Shown here in pieces: positions 54,957 through 63,075 of a stretch of 64,000 nt of DNA. Under the pieces are notes generated by a model, which saw only the letters and a list, made by a program, of their open reading frames with translations, did no database searches and was not told the DNA's origin. The translations under genes and the position numbers were made by a program. Position 1 is the first letter of the stretch; each line of letters starts with the position of its first letter. This stretch comes from Bacteroidetes bacterium UBA4416 (GTDB lineage: Bacteria > Bacteroidota > Bacteroidia > B-17B0 > Aurantibacillaceae): assembly GCA_002390745.1 (NCBI GenBank), contig DGQK01000074.1, positions 1 to 64,000 on the forward strand, given 5' to 3'.

Positions 54957-55157
54957 TCAGGATGCTTTCTGTTGATTTACTACCCGCCACAGGAGATAGG
55001 CTCTGACATCTTCTGGAAGGTTACCGACTGCATCTATTGCTTGCTTCAGTTCGTCTCTGTTGCAATTGAATTTCTTGCACCAGTATATCACCTCCCACTC
55101 TTCATGCAAATGTATCAGGTAAGCATCTTCCGGATTTTTCAAAGGTTTATAGGTCAT
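54957..55157 (-). CDS. DUF3606 small protein
   Basis: 66 aa. The core EEWEVIYWCKKFNCNRDELKQA (seen as YWCKKFN and RDELKQAI) followed by AVGNLPEDVRAYL fits DUF3606, a small helix-rich family of unknown role found widely in Bacteroidota and Proteobacteria. No signal or membrane segment. It is monocistronic, with 284 nt to the divergent kinase gene. Confidence 0.75.
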   Translation of the reverse strand: MTYKPLKNPEDAYLIHLHEEWEVIYWCKKFNCNRDELKQAIDAVGNLPEDVRAYLLWRVVNQQKAS

Positions 55158-55387
55158 AGCAGTTTTTAGTTTAGAAGTCCGACATTGATTGAATTACCTG
55201 CAATCAATATTGTTACCTGCTCCTTTTACGTTTTAGAATGACGAGTGCGCATAACTTTCCCCTGTTTGGTAGTTAACTGTTACATGATTCCCCGAAGAGC
55301 ATGTAATGATCGCCGTTGTATGTTGAAAATACGCAGTGGCGATAGCCTAAAATTGCGGCCGGGCAAGTATTTTAAGATTAAGTATCA

Positions 55388-55395
55388 TACATTTG
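55388..55395 (+). promoter_or_regulatory. Candidate -7 element for the PAS/GAF kinase gene
   Basis: TACATTTG matches TAnnTTTG, 46 nt before the ATG at 55442. No -33 TTG at a proper distance is seen. Confidence 0.35.
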
Positions 55396-55441
55396 GATCC
55401 GCGTTCATTATAAACCGCATACCAGAACTTAAACCCTCTTT

Positions 55442-57838
55442 ATGGACACATCGAAAGCATATCAGTTTATCATTGAGAACACTCCTGATGTCATCACCCG
55501 TTGGGACAGGGACCTGAAATTGGTTTTCGCCAACAAGGCTCTGGAGGCCAAGACGGGTGTACCGAACAGCATGCTGTACGGAAAAACCAAGCTGGACATG
55601 GGGCAGCCGGATGACGTGGCGCTTCACTGGATGGATATCTTACGTACTGTCTTTGAAAAGGGAGCCGGCGAATCCCATTACAATTCGCTTCACACGGCTA
55701 CTGGTATTGTCTACTTTTACTCCCGCCTGATTCCCGAAAAAAATGCAGAGGGTGAAGTGGAAACCGTATTTGCCATCGGGCGCGATATCAGTGAGCTTCG
55801 GAGTGTGATCCGGAACAATGACGAACAAAAAACGTTTCTCCTGAAACTCAGCGATGCCCTGCGTCCCCTCCACGACCCCTTAGAGATGCAAGCCATTGTC
55901 AGCCGCCTGCTTGGCGAACACCTCAACGCCGATTGGGCCTGTTACGTTGAGTTCGACGATGACCTGAGCATCGCAAGGGTTCATCAGAACTATGCCCGCC
56001 ACAATGGCCCCAGCCTGATCGGCGATCATCCTGCCGATGAATTACCTGCCCTGATGGAAGCGATGAGAAAGGGTATTCCTTACCTTTCTCACGGCCTGGA
56101 CACCTCCAACGAGCCGGAAAATCATAAGTGCCGAACATTGGGTATTAAAGCAACCGCTGCTGTTCCATTAATGAAAAAAGACCGTGCAGTAGCCGCCATC
56201 GTCGTTAGCCTTTGTGAGCCCAGGCCATGGAGCCCTCACGAAATAAGCCTGTTGGAGGAAACGGCCCGCCGCACCTGGGATGCCGTAGAGCGCGCGCGCG
56301 TAGAGCAAGCCCTGATCCAGTCGAGGGAAAGTTACCGCCTGCAGCTGGTGCAGGAAGTGAATGAGCGGACGGTTGAGCTCCAGGAAAGCAAGGAACTGCT
56401 GCAATCCATCTACGACACCAGCCTTATCCAGATGTCGGTACTTAAAGCGGTACGCGATGATTCAGGCTGCATCACCGACTTCAGGATCATGATTGTGAAC
56501 CGCGAGCTGGAAAGGGAAACTGGCCGCAAAGACCTCGTTGGGAAATTATACATGCAGGAATATCCCGGCATAAAAGCCTCCGGCCTGTTCGATACCATTT
56601 GCCGCGTAATCGAAAGCGGCCAGCCCGAACAGCTGGAATATTTCTATCCGTTCGAGAATTTCAACAAGTGGTTTTCCTGCATGTTTGTAAGAATGGACGA
56701 TGGTGTCGTGGCGACCAACCTGAACATCACTCCGCGAAAAGAAGCGGAGGAGGAGCGCTTTCGCAACATGGTACTACTGGAACAAACCGAGGAGCTCGCT
56801 AAAATGGGGAGCTGGCAATTCGATCTGCATACCGGCTGCTTTACCTGGTCGGATGGTATGTACCGCCTCTTCAACCTGTACAAATCGGTACCTGTAGAGC
56901 CTGCTATTTACCTGCGCTATGCTACCGAAAAAAGCAGGGAAGCAGCAGAACGCATTGTACACCTGATCCGGAGCGGGGAGCAGGCGTTTGAAGAAACCCT
57001 CGAAATTTCCGTCGACGGCCAGCTGAAGGTACTCAAGCTAAAAGCAGTCATCATCAACGGACCCGATGAAAAACCGGCGCGCACACTGGGGGTGGATATG
57101 GACATTACAGCCCTGGTGGAATCCGACAAACGCAACCGTTACCTGCAGGAACAGCAGAAGCAGCGCGAAGAGCAAAAGCAAAAAGAACTGATGAGTCTAA
57201 AGCTGTACCAGCAACGCGAGATCCTGAATGCCATTATGATGACCCAGGAACAGGAGCGTGAGCGCATCGGAGAGTCGGTGCATAACGGGCTCGCGCAACT
57301 GTTGTATGGCGTGCAAACCCGGTTGCAATTATTGAAGGTAAACAGCCCGGATGATGAGAAGCAGCTCAAAACGATCCTGAACATCGTGAGTGATGCGATC
57401 AACGATACACGCCGCATAGCCTTCGAGCTGGTGCCCGCCGTGTTAAAAGATTATGGTATTGAAGTCGCCCTGAACGAGCTTATCCGGAAAATCGTGAAAG
57501 GCAATCCTGCGGTAAGCCTTGAATTATCGGGGGTTACGGAGCTACCGGAAAAACTGGAATTCGCTATTTACAGGATCGTGCAGGAGTTGCTCAACAACAT
57601 CATTAAGCATGCTGACGCCACGGAGGCTTCTGTGATCATCAAGCAGCATAAGGACACGATCTCCATGATCGTAAGCGACAACGGAATAGGCTTCCAGGAG
57701 CTGATCCCCCGCCGGGTAGGCAATGGCATGGGATTGAAGAATATCCGCAACCGCGTAAAGCTGCTGGAAGGGCGCTTTACGCTAAACTCGTCGCCGGAAG
57801 CAGGGAGCAGGATCACAATCACGCTTCCTATTCCCTGA
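55442..57838 (+). CDS. PAS-GAF-PAS sensor histidine kinase, NarX/HisKA_3 type
   Basis: 798 aa, no membrane segment. Order: PAS (about 5-125, DVITRWDRDLKLVFANKALE), GAF (about 145-290), a coiled linker, PAS (about 315-430), PAS (about 440-560), then a HisKA_3 dimer domain with phospho-acceptor His in RIGESVHNGLAQLLYG. The HATPase domain has ELLNNIIKHA, SDNGIGF and GNGMGLKNI. This type phosphorylates NarL-family regulators; one is encoded convergently at 57849-58490, 10 nt away. The signal is unknown. Confidence 0.87.
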   Translation: MDTSKAYQFIIENTPDVITRWDRDLKLVFANKALEAKTGVPNSMLYGKTKLDMGQPDDVALHWMDILRTVFEKGAGESHYNSLHTATGIVYFYSRLIPEKNAEGEVETVFAIGRDISELRSVIRNNDEQKTFLLKLSDALRPLHDPLEMQAIVSRLLGEHLNADWACYVEFDDDLSIARVHQNYARHNGPSLIGDHPADELPALMEAMRKGIPYLSHGLDTSNEPENHKCRTLGIKATAAVPLMKKDRAVAAIVVSLCEPRPWSPHEISLLEETARRTWDAVERARVEQALIQSRESYRLQLVQEVNERTVELQESKELLQSIYDTSLIQMSVLKAVRDDSGCITDFRIMIVNRELERETGRKDLVGKLYMQEYPGIKASGLFDTICRVIESGQPEQLEYFYPFENFNKWFSCMFVRMDDGVVATNLNITPRKEAEEERFRNMVLLEQTEELAKMGSWQFDLHTGCFTWSDGMYRLFNLYKSVPVEPAIYLRYATEKSREAAERIVHLIRSGEQAFEETLEISVDGQLKVLKLKAVIINGPDEKPARTLGVDMDITALVESDKRNRYLQEQQKQREEQKQKELMSLKLYQQREILNAIMMTQEQERERIGESVHNGLAQLLYGVQTRLQLLKVNSPDDEKQLKTILNIVSDAINDTRRIAFELVPAVLKDYGIEVALNELIRKIVKGNPAVSLELSGVTELPEKLEFAIYRIVQELLNNIIKHADATEASVIIKQHKDTISMIVSDNGIGFQELIPRRVGNGMGLKNIRNRVKLLEGRFTLNSSPEAGSRITITLPIP

Positions 57839-57848
57839 TGCCGCGGGA

Positions 57849-58490
57849 TCAGGATACCAGGCCGTTCACAACCGCATAACGGATGAGCGTGGCGGTATTG
57901 GTAGTTCCGGTTTTATCGAGCAGATTTTTACGTCGGGTTTCTATCGTACGTACGCTTGTAAACAGCTTATCCGCAATTTCCGTATTGGTATGGCCTTCCG
58001 CAATCAGCACCAGCACATCCATTTCCCTGTCGCTGAGCATAACAGGAGGCGAAGCCTGCTTGCGGGTATCGCGCTTATGCCTGGCCAGCATATTAAGAGC
58101 AAACTCCGAACTGATATAAACGCCATCGTTGGCCACTTTCCGGATGGCAAACAAAAGCTCTTCGCGTGACGAATTTTTAAGGATATAACCATCGGCACCC
58201 GCATAGATCATATCCACCAGGTAGCTTTCATGATCATGCATGGAAAGGATCAATACTTTGACGCCGGGATATTTCTTTTTGACCTCTGTGGTACATTCCA
58301 CTCCGCTCATCTCCGGCATATTCATATCCATAAGAAGCACGTCGGGCTGTCCGCTTTCCAGTTTTTTCAGCATTTCAACACCATTTGGTGCTTCCCCTGT
58401 CACGATGATATCAGGCTCACCTTCCAGTAATGCTTTAATGCCTTGCCTAACGATCTCGTGGTCTTCCACCAAAAAAACTTTTACCGGCAT
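57849..58490 (-). CDS. NarL/LuxR-family response regulator
   Basis: 213 aa. The receiver domain (about 3-120) has FLVEDHEIVRQG, Asp in LLMDMNMPEMSG, Ser in LILSMHD and Lys in YILKNSS. The LuxR-type HTH (about 148-210) has LSDREMDVLVLIAEGHTNTEIA (core SDREMDVLVLIAEG) and SVRTIETRRKNLL. It is very likely the partner of the HisKA_3 kinase that converges on it; the two stops are 10 nt apart, so the pair is not co-transcribed. Confidence 0.9.
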   Translation of the reverse strand: MPVKVFLVEDHEIVRQGIKALLEGEPDIIVTGEAPNGVEMLKKLESGQPDVLLMDMNMPEMSGVECTTEVKKKYPGVKVLILSMHDHESYLVDMIYAGADGYILKNSSREELLFAIRKVANDGVYISSEFALNMLARHKRDTRKQASPPVMLSDREMDVLVLIAEGHTNTEIADKLFTSVRTIETRRKNLLDKTGTTNTATLIRYAVVNGLVS

Positions 58491-58533
58491 ACGTTGATTG
58501 TCATTATCATATTAAACGATCTATTTTTATTGT

Positions 58534-58974
58534 CTATTTAGTTATTACCTGCGGCTGGGGCATGCGGTAGGGATAATTCAGAAACGAGTCGATATCCGCT
58601 GCAAAGGCCAGCACTTTTTTATATGTATAGGCTTTGGTGAAAAAAGCATTGGCACCAAGCATCATGCATTTTTGTTTGTCTTCGCTGGTTACCGAAGTGG
58701 AATAGATAAACACGGGAACCTCCGCATAAGTTTCGCTTTTCCGGATCATTTCCAGGGCCTGAAAGCCGTTTACCCGCGGCATGTTGATATCGAGGATGAT
58801 CAGGTCCGGAATTTGCCGGCCTCCCTCCACATTTGTAGATAAATAGTCCAGAAGCTCCTTCCCGTCCCTGACATGTTGCAGGGTATATGGCCGCCCAAGT
58901 TCCTCAAACGCCTGACGAATGATGAAAAAATCATCCTCATCATCATCAGCCAAAAGCAAACGGAAACCTGCCAT
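58534..58974 (-). CDS. Single-domain response regulator (Rcp1-like)
   Basis: 146 aa. Receiver motifs: LLADDDEDDFFIIRQAF, Asp in IILDINMPRVNG, Thr/Ser in IYSTSV and Lys in FFTKAYTY. No output domain. The DDDEDDFFI start is the Rcp1-type form that answers PAS/GAF or phytochrome kinases. It is 43 nt upstream of the NarL-type gene and may be co-transcribed. TATTTTTG (minus, 59000-58993) fits a -7 box 18 nt before its ATG. Confidence 0.85.
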   Translation of the reverse strand: MAGFRLLLADDDEDDFFIIRQAFEELGRPYTLQHVRDGKELLDYLSTNVEGGRQIPDLIILDINMPRVNGFQALEMIRKSETYAEVPVFIYSTSVTSEDKQKCMMLGANAFFTKAYTYKKVLAFAADIDSFLNYPYRMPQPQVITK

Positions 58975-59325
58975 ATTTGTTTTGTTTTCCTACAAAAATA
59001 ATTGATTCGATACGTTAGAAAAAGGTGGTAAATACGGTAAATTCGCGATAAAACACTGATTTTAGCCTGGCCCGGATACTGCTTTTCCGACAGTTGAAAA
59101 TTTGTTTACTTTTTTTCAGGGGGGAGAAAATCTTTCACCTAAAAAGCCGGGGCTGTACAACCTATCCCCGGGAAAATTCAGTGGCTTTTCCTGACAGCAA
59201 CCCGGTTATCCCTGACTGATGATCCTTTCTTAAAAACGAGTAAAGCCAGTTCGATAACACGTAAAAATACGCACTTTTTTTCATTTATTATTCCCTAATT
59301 TTGGATTCAACCTTGTCCTGTCCTT
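58975..59325. other. Divergent intergenic region with two candidate -7 elements
   Basis: 351 nt without a gene. It holds TATTTTTG (minus, 59000-58993) for the response regulator and TAATTTTG (plus, 59296-59303) for the phosphatase gene. A small dyad CCGGGG/CCCCGG (59147-59152 and 59166-59171) lies in the middle. Nothing else stands out. Confidence 0.4.
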
Positions 59326-61101
59326 GTGCTAACTGAAAACCATAGTGAAAGCCAAAATCTGTTCAAAAGGATCATCAGAAGCTCGCCCGGCATCTTATTT
59401 CATCTGGAAGTTGATCTTTTAAAAAGGGAAGAACATTATCTTTTCATCAGCGAAAACTACGCCGACCTTTTTGAGGTAGAAATAGAGTATGCCAAAACGC
59501 ATAAGCTTCTCCAAACCACGCTTAGCCCTCAATCGCTGAAAGCATTCAAACGCGATTTCTACCGGACGGTTTCCGATCAGAGCGACATTGAGATGGAAAT
59601 AGAAATTCATACGCCCAAAGGAAATACCAAATGGGTGAAAATGAGAGCAACGATCGAGCGCCATGGGCATTTGGCTAACCTGTTCGGGATCTACCTGGAT
59701 ATTACCGAGGAAAAAGAAAAATTCCTGAAGCAGGAAAGGATCACCACGACCTTATTAAGCCTCAACAAGCACCCTTCGGTGCATTCGGGCAATACCGGCG
59801 AATGCATGGAAGTAATTACCCGCACCTTGTCTGATACGCTGGACATAGCACGTGTAAGCATCTGGAAATACAATGAGGACAAAACAACGATCACCTGCCT
59901 GGATCTTTATGAGCAGGCCTCAGGCTGCCACAGCAAGGGCAGTATACTTTCCGGAAACGATTTTGCTCCTTATTTCAGCTACCTGGAAAAAAATATCATC
60001 GTCAAAGCCTTTGATGCAGAAACGCATGAGGCAACCTCCTGCTTTAAAACATCGTACCTACAGCCATTAAACATCAAAACCATTGTGGATGTTCCGATCT
60101 ATCACAACAACGACATATTCGGCGTATTGTGCTGCGAGAATACGGAAAAAATAAGGGTATATGAGAGCAACGAGATCCAGCTCATGGTAAACGTCGCAGA
60201 GATCTTTTCCTATGCCTTTTCGCTGAGTGAGCAAAATGCGTATAAGCGGGAACTTGAATATGTCAATCTCAACCTGAACAGCCTGGTGGAAGAGCGGACC
60301 CATGCCCTGGAGATGAAAAGCAGGGAGGTAACGGATTCTATCAACTATGCGCAGCGTATTCAAAGCGTGATCCTGCCTTCAGAAAAAGAACTTGATGAAA
60401 GGCAGTTTGAACATTTTGTGATTTACAAGCCCAAAGACATTGTATCGGGCGATTTTTACTGGTTCTCCTTCAGGGAAAATGCACTCATTATAGCCTGCGC
60501 CGATTGCACCGGCCACGGCGTACCGGGCTCACTCGTGTCGCTGATCTGCCACAATGCGTTGTCAGCGGCTATCAATGAATCCGATGCTACCGATCCGGGG
60601 TTGATCCTGGACAGCTGTAGCCTGAAAATCTCCAGGATATTCAACAGCAAAGGCCTCGATACCATGCGCGACGGCATGGATATTTCGCTGATGATCGTAG
60701 ACCCGCTGAGGCATACATTCACCTGGGCAGGCGCCAACAGCCCTTTATGGTTTATGCAGGATGGCATGCTTCAAATCCTGAAAGGCAACAAGCAGCGTGC
60801 AGGCTATTCCGAAAACCCGGCTCCTTTTACCACGCACAGGGTCCAACTCAACGGCACAGAAACATTCTACCTTTTTTCCGATGGCTTTGCCGACCAGTTC
60901 GGCGGCGAATCGGGAAAGAAATATAAAACCTCCGCCTTTAAGGACCTCGTTCAACACATTTACCACCTTCCGCTGAATGAGCAGGAAAAACGGATCAATC
61001 AAAGCTTTCATGACTGGAAACAGGATCTGGAACAAGTGGATGATGTGTGCATCATCGGGATCCGCCTAACGGACTCTGTCATGATCCCTTCCCGCCAATA
61101 G
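59326..61101 (+). CDS. PAS-GAF-PP2C (SpoIIE/RsbU-type) serine phosphatase
   Basis: 591 aa with a GTG start 22 nt after a TAATTTTG element. A PAS domain (about 5-130, LFHLEVDLLKREEHYLF) is followed by a GAF domain (about 150-310), a coiled segment (LNLNSLVEERTHALEMK) and a PP2C phosphatase (about 340-585). Metal-binding Asp residues appear in DIVSGDFYWF, ADCTGHGVPGSLVS, FSDGFADQFGG and QVDDVCIIGI. Such proteins dephosphorylate anti-sigma antagonists or other Ser/Thr phosphoproteins in response to a sensed signal. No anti-sigma genes are nearby. Confidence 0.88.
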   Translation: MLTENHSESQNLFKRIIRSSPGILFHLEVDLLKREEHYLFISENYADLFEVEIEYAKTHKLLQTTLSPQSLKAFKRDFYRTVSDQSDIEMEIEIHTPKGNTKWVKMRATIERHGHLANLFGIYLDITEEKEKFLKQERITTTLLSLNKHPSVHSGNTGECMEVITRTLSDTLDIARVSIWKYNEDKTTITCLDLYEQASGCHSKGSILSGNDFAPYFSYLEKNIIVKAFDAETHEATSCFKTSYLQPLNIKTIVDVPIYHNNDIFGVLCCENTEKIRVYESNEIQLMVNVAEIFSYAFSLSEQNAYKRELEYVNLNLNSLVEERTHALEMKSREVTDSINYAQRIQSVILPSEKELDERQFEHFVIYKPKDIVSGDFYWFSFRENALIIACADCTGHGVPGSLVSLICHNALSAAINESDATDPGLILDSCSLKISRIFNSKGLDTMRDGMDISLMIVDPLRHTFTWAGANSPLWFMQDGMLQILKGNKQRAGYSENPAPFTTHRVQLNGTETFYLFSDGFADQFGGESGKKYKTSAFKDLVQHIYHLPLNEQEKRINQSFHDWKQDLEQVDDVCIIGIRLTDSVMIPSRQ

Positions 61102-61147
61102 CGCTTCAGCCCCTCACCGGGACACAGACGGATCAGGTCAAAAAGCT

Positions 61148-61155
61148 TATATTTG
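61148..61155 (+). promoter_or_regulatory. Candidate -7 element for the PLD-like gene
   Basis: TATATTTG matches TAnnTTTG and lies 14 nt before the first ATG (61170) and 20 nt before the second (61176), which slightly favours the second. No -33 TTG is seen. Confidence 0.35.
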
Positions 61156-61169
61156 ACTGACTGTAATTT

Positions 61170-62720
61170 ATGTGTATGGCTTACTCCTCTGTTCTCAGCG
61201 CGCTTTGCCTCCTGGCGGGCTTCGCCTTCTCTTCCTGCTCGTCCGGCAGCCTGGATATCCCCGAGGCCGGGGAGGATTTCTGTGCGGGCATTCACCGCAA
61301 TGATTCTTTATCGCTGAGCGGGGAGCTAGCGCCTGTGGCAGAGCTCATGAAAACCAAAACGGGCGTATATGTGCTTGAAGACGGCGACGGGTCCATGGTT
61401 ACACGCGCCTGGCTGAGCGAATATGCCGAAAAGACCATCGACATCCAGTACTTTATTTTTTCGACAGACAATGTGGGCCTGATTGCCTGCGATTACATTG
61501 TAAGGGCGGCAGACCGCGGGGTAAAGGTGCGCCTGCTGATAGACGACATGATGGTGGAGGCTGATGCGCACAGCATCCTGACAATGGACTCGCATGAAAA
61601 CATCGAGATCAGGATCTACAACCCGGGAGTTAACCTTGGCAAAAACATCGTGCAAAAGCTCAGCAAGTTCCGCTATGATTTTGTGAATGCCAACCAGCGC
61701 ATGCATAACAAAACCTTTACGGTAGACGGAAAGGTAGCCATCACAGGCGGGCGCAACATTGCGGACGAATATTTCGATTACGACCACGAGTACAATTTCA
61801 GGGACCGCGATGTGCTGCTCATCGGGAAACTTGCCGAAACAATGGAGAAATCTTTTGAGGACTTCTGGCAGGATACCCTCAGCGTGCCGGTGTCGAAGAT
61901 CGTGAAGGATCCGGGAGCTGATTTCACGGCTAAGGATCGCTTTGACAGGCTGCACCAATATGCCTGCAACCCTGAGAACTTCTGGCCCCAGGTACGGGAA
62001 AAGATCCAAAAGCTTCCTGAAGCTTTTAAATCCATACAGGCTTCAGGCAACCTGGTATGGCTCGACAGCGTGGAGTTTGTCTCGGATATTCCGGGGAAAT
62101 TTGAACACCGCAAAGCCTTCGGCGGCGGCGGCCTTACCACCTCTGCCCTTACAGATCTGGTGAAGCAGGCGAAACACAGCATCGATATCCAATCGCCTTA
62201 CCTCATCACTACCAAAGAAGGAGAAGCCTTGTTCAGAGATGCCGTGAAACGTGGGGTAAAGGTGCGCATCATGACCAACAGCCTTGCTTCTACCGATAAC
62301 CTCGAGGCTTTTGCGGGTTACCAGAAATGCCGCAAATCGCTGTTGCAGGCCGGAGTTGAGATCTATGAATTCAGGCCGGATGCTGCAGACCGCTACAGGA
62401 TCATGACCGGCGCCCTGCAAAAGAAACTGAATTATGCACCTGTGTTCGGCCTGCATGCCAAGTCGATGGTGGTCGACGGCTATACCACTGTCATCGGCAC
62501 ATTCAATCTGGACCCGAGGAGTGCCAACCTCAACACCGAATGCCTGGCCATCATCCGCTCCAAAAAAATTGCGGAAGGCGTTTCGAAAGAAATGGAAGAG
62601 GAGTTTAAAGCAGAGAACTGCTGGCATACGACGCTTACCTGGAACCCGGACTTATACGCCGGTGCCGACAAACTCTCGAAAACCTGGAAGCGGAAAATTG
62701 TTCCGAAAGATATTTTATAA
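61170..62720 (+). CDS. Phospholipase D-family lipoprotein (cardiolipin synthase-like)
   Basis: 516 aa from ATG 61170; ATG 61176 is an alternative. The N-terminus is a lipoprotein signal with Cys23 in FSSC. Two HKD motifs are present: His179-x-Lys-x4-Asp (HNKTFTVDG) with GGRNIADEYF, and His429-x-Lys-x4-Asp (HAKSMVVDG) with GTFNLDPRS. This is the pattern of PLD transphosphatidylases such as ClsC-type enzymes, which act on phospholipids at the envelope. Substrate assignment within the family is uncertain. Preceded by its own promoter-like box, so probably monocistronic. Confidence 0.87.
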   Translation: MCMAYSSVLSALCLLAGFAFSSCSSGSLDIPEAGEDFCAGIHRNDSLSLSGELAPVAELMKTKTGVYVLEDGDGSMVTRAWLSEYAEKTIDIQYFIFSTDNVGLIACDYIVRAADRGVKVRLLIDDMMVEADAHSILTMDSHENIEIRIYNPGVNLGKNIVQKLSKFRYDFVNANQRMHNKTFTVDGKVAITGGRNIADEYFDYDHEYNFRDRDVLLIGKLAETMEKSFEDFWQDTLSVPVSKIVKDPGADFTAKDRFDRLHQYACNPENFWPQVREKIQKLPEAFKSIQASGNLVWLDSVEFVSDIPGKFEHRKAFGGGGLTTSALTDLVKQAKHSIDIQSPYLITTKEGEALFRDAVKRGVKVRIMTNSLASTDNLEAFAGYQKCRKSLLQAGVEIYEFRPDAADRYRIMTGALQKKLNYAPVFGLHAKSMVVDGYTTVIGTFNLDPRSANLNTECLAIIRSKKIAEGVSKEMEEEFKAENCWHTTLTWNPDLYAGADKLSKTWKRKIVPKDIL

Positions 62721-62752
62721 CGGGCACAACCGCATCAGGATTATGCCCTGTA

Positions 62753-62929
62753 TCATTTTCCAATCGTTTGCAATGTATCGCTTTGCGCGCCTGTTGGAGC
62801 TTCGGGAGCCGAAGGGTAATGGCGCCACGCCCAGACACCTGCTGAAACGAGGATGAGAAGTATAACCGCCACAATAAGCAGTGGCCTTTTCCTGAATATG
62901 TTTTTCCTGTTTTCCATCCTGAGATTCAT
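62753..62929 (-). CDS. Small single-pass membrane protein
   Basis: 58 aa from ATG 62929 (the frame is open further upstream to 63016 but the first ATG giving a basic N-terminus and one helix is this one). Basic residues (NRKNIFRKR) precede a 20-residue hydrophobic segment and a short Pro/Ala-rich tail, so a type II anchor in the inner membrane is likely. No family is recognised; reality of the gene is moderate. Confidence 0.45.
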   Translation of the reverse strand: MNLRMENRKNIFRKRPLLIVAVILLILVSAGVWAWRHYPSAPEAPTGAQSDTLQTIGK

Positions 62930-63075
62930 GAATACGTTATTGATTAAAGGACGACGCGAGGATTGAATCGCGCCCCGGCTCATCCCGGAACCATAGGCGA
63001 CAAGCGCAACGATCAAGCAACTGCCCGACGGGTTATAGCGATCCTCATGCCTGAAACCCGGTGCTATGGCTGCAT

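Noticed and set aside
57834..57853. Dyad CCTGAT/ATCAGG over both stop codons of the convergent kinase and NarL genes as a terminator
   Set aside because: Only 6 bp pair cleanly, the loop is poor and no T-run follows on either strand.
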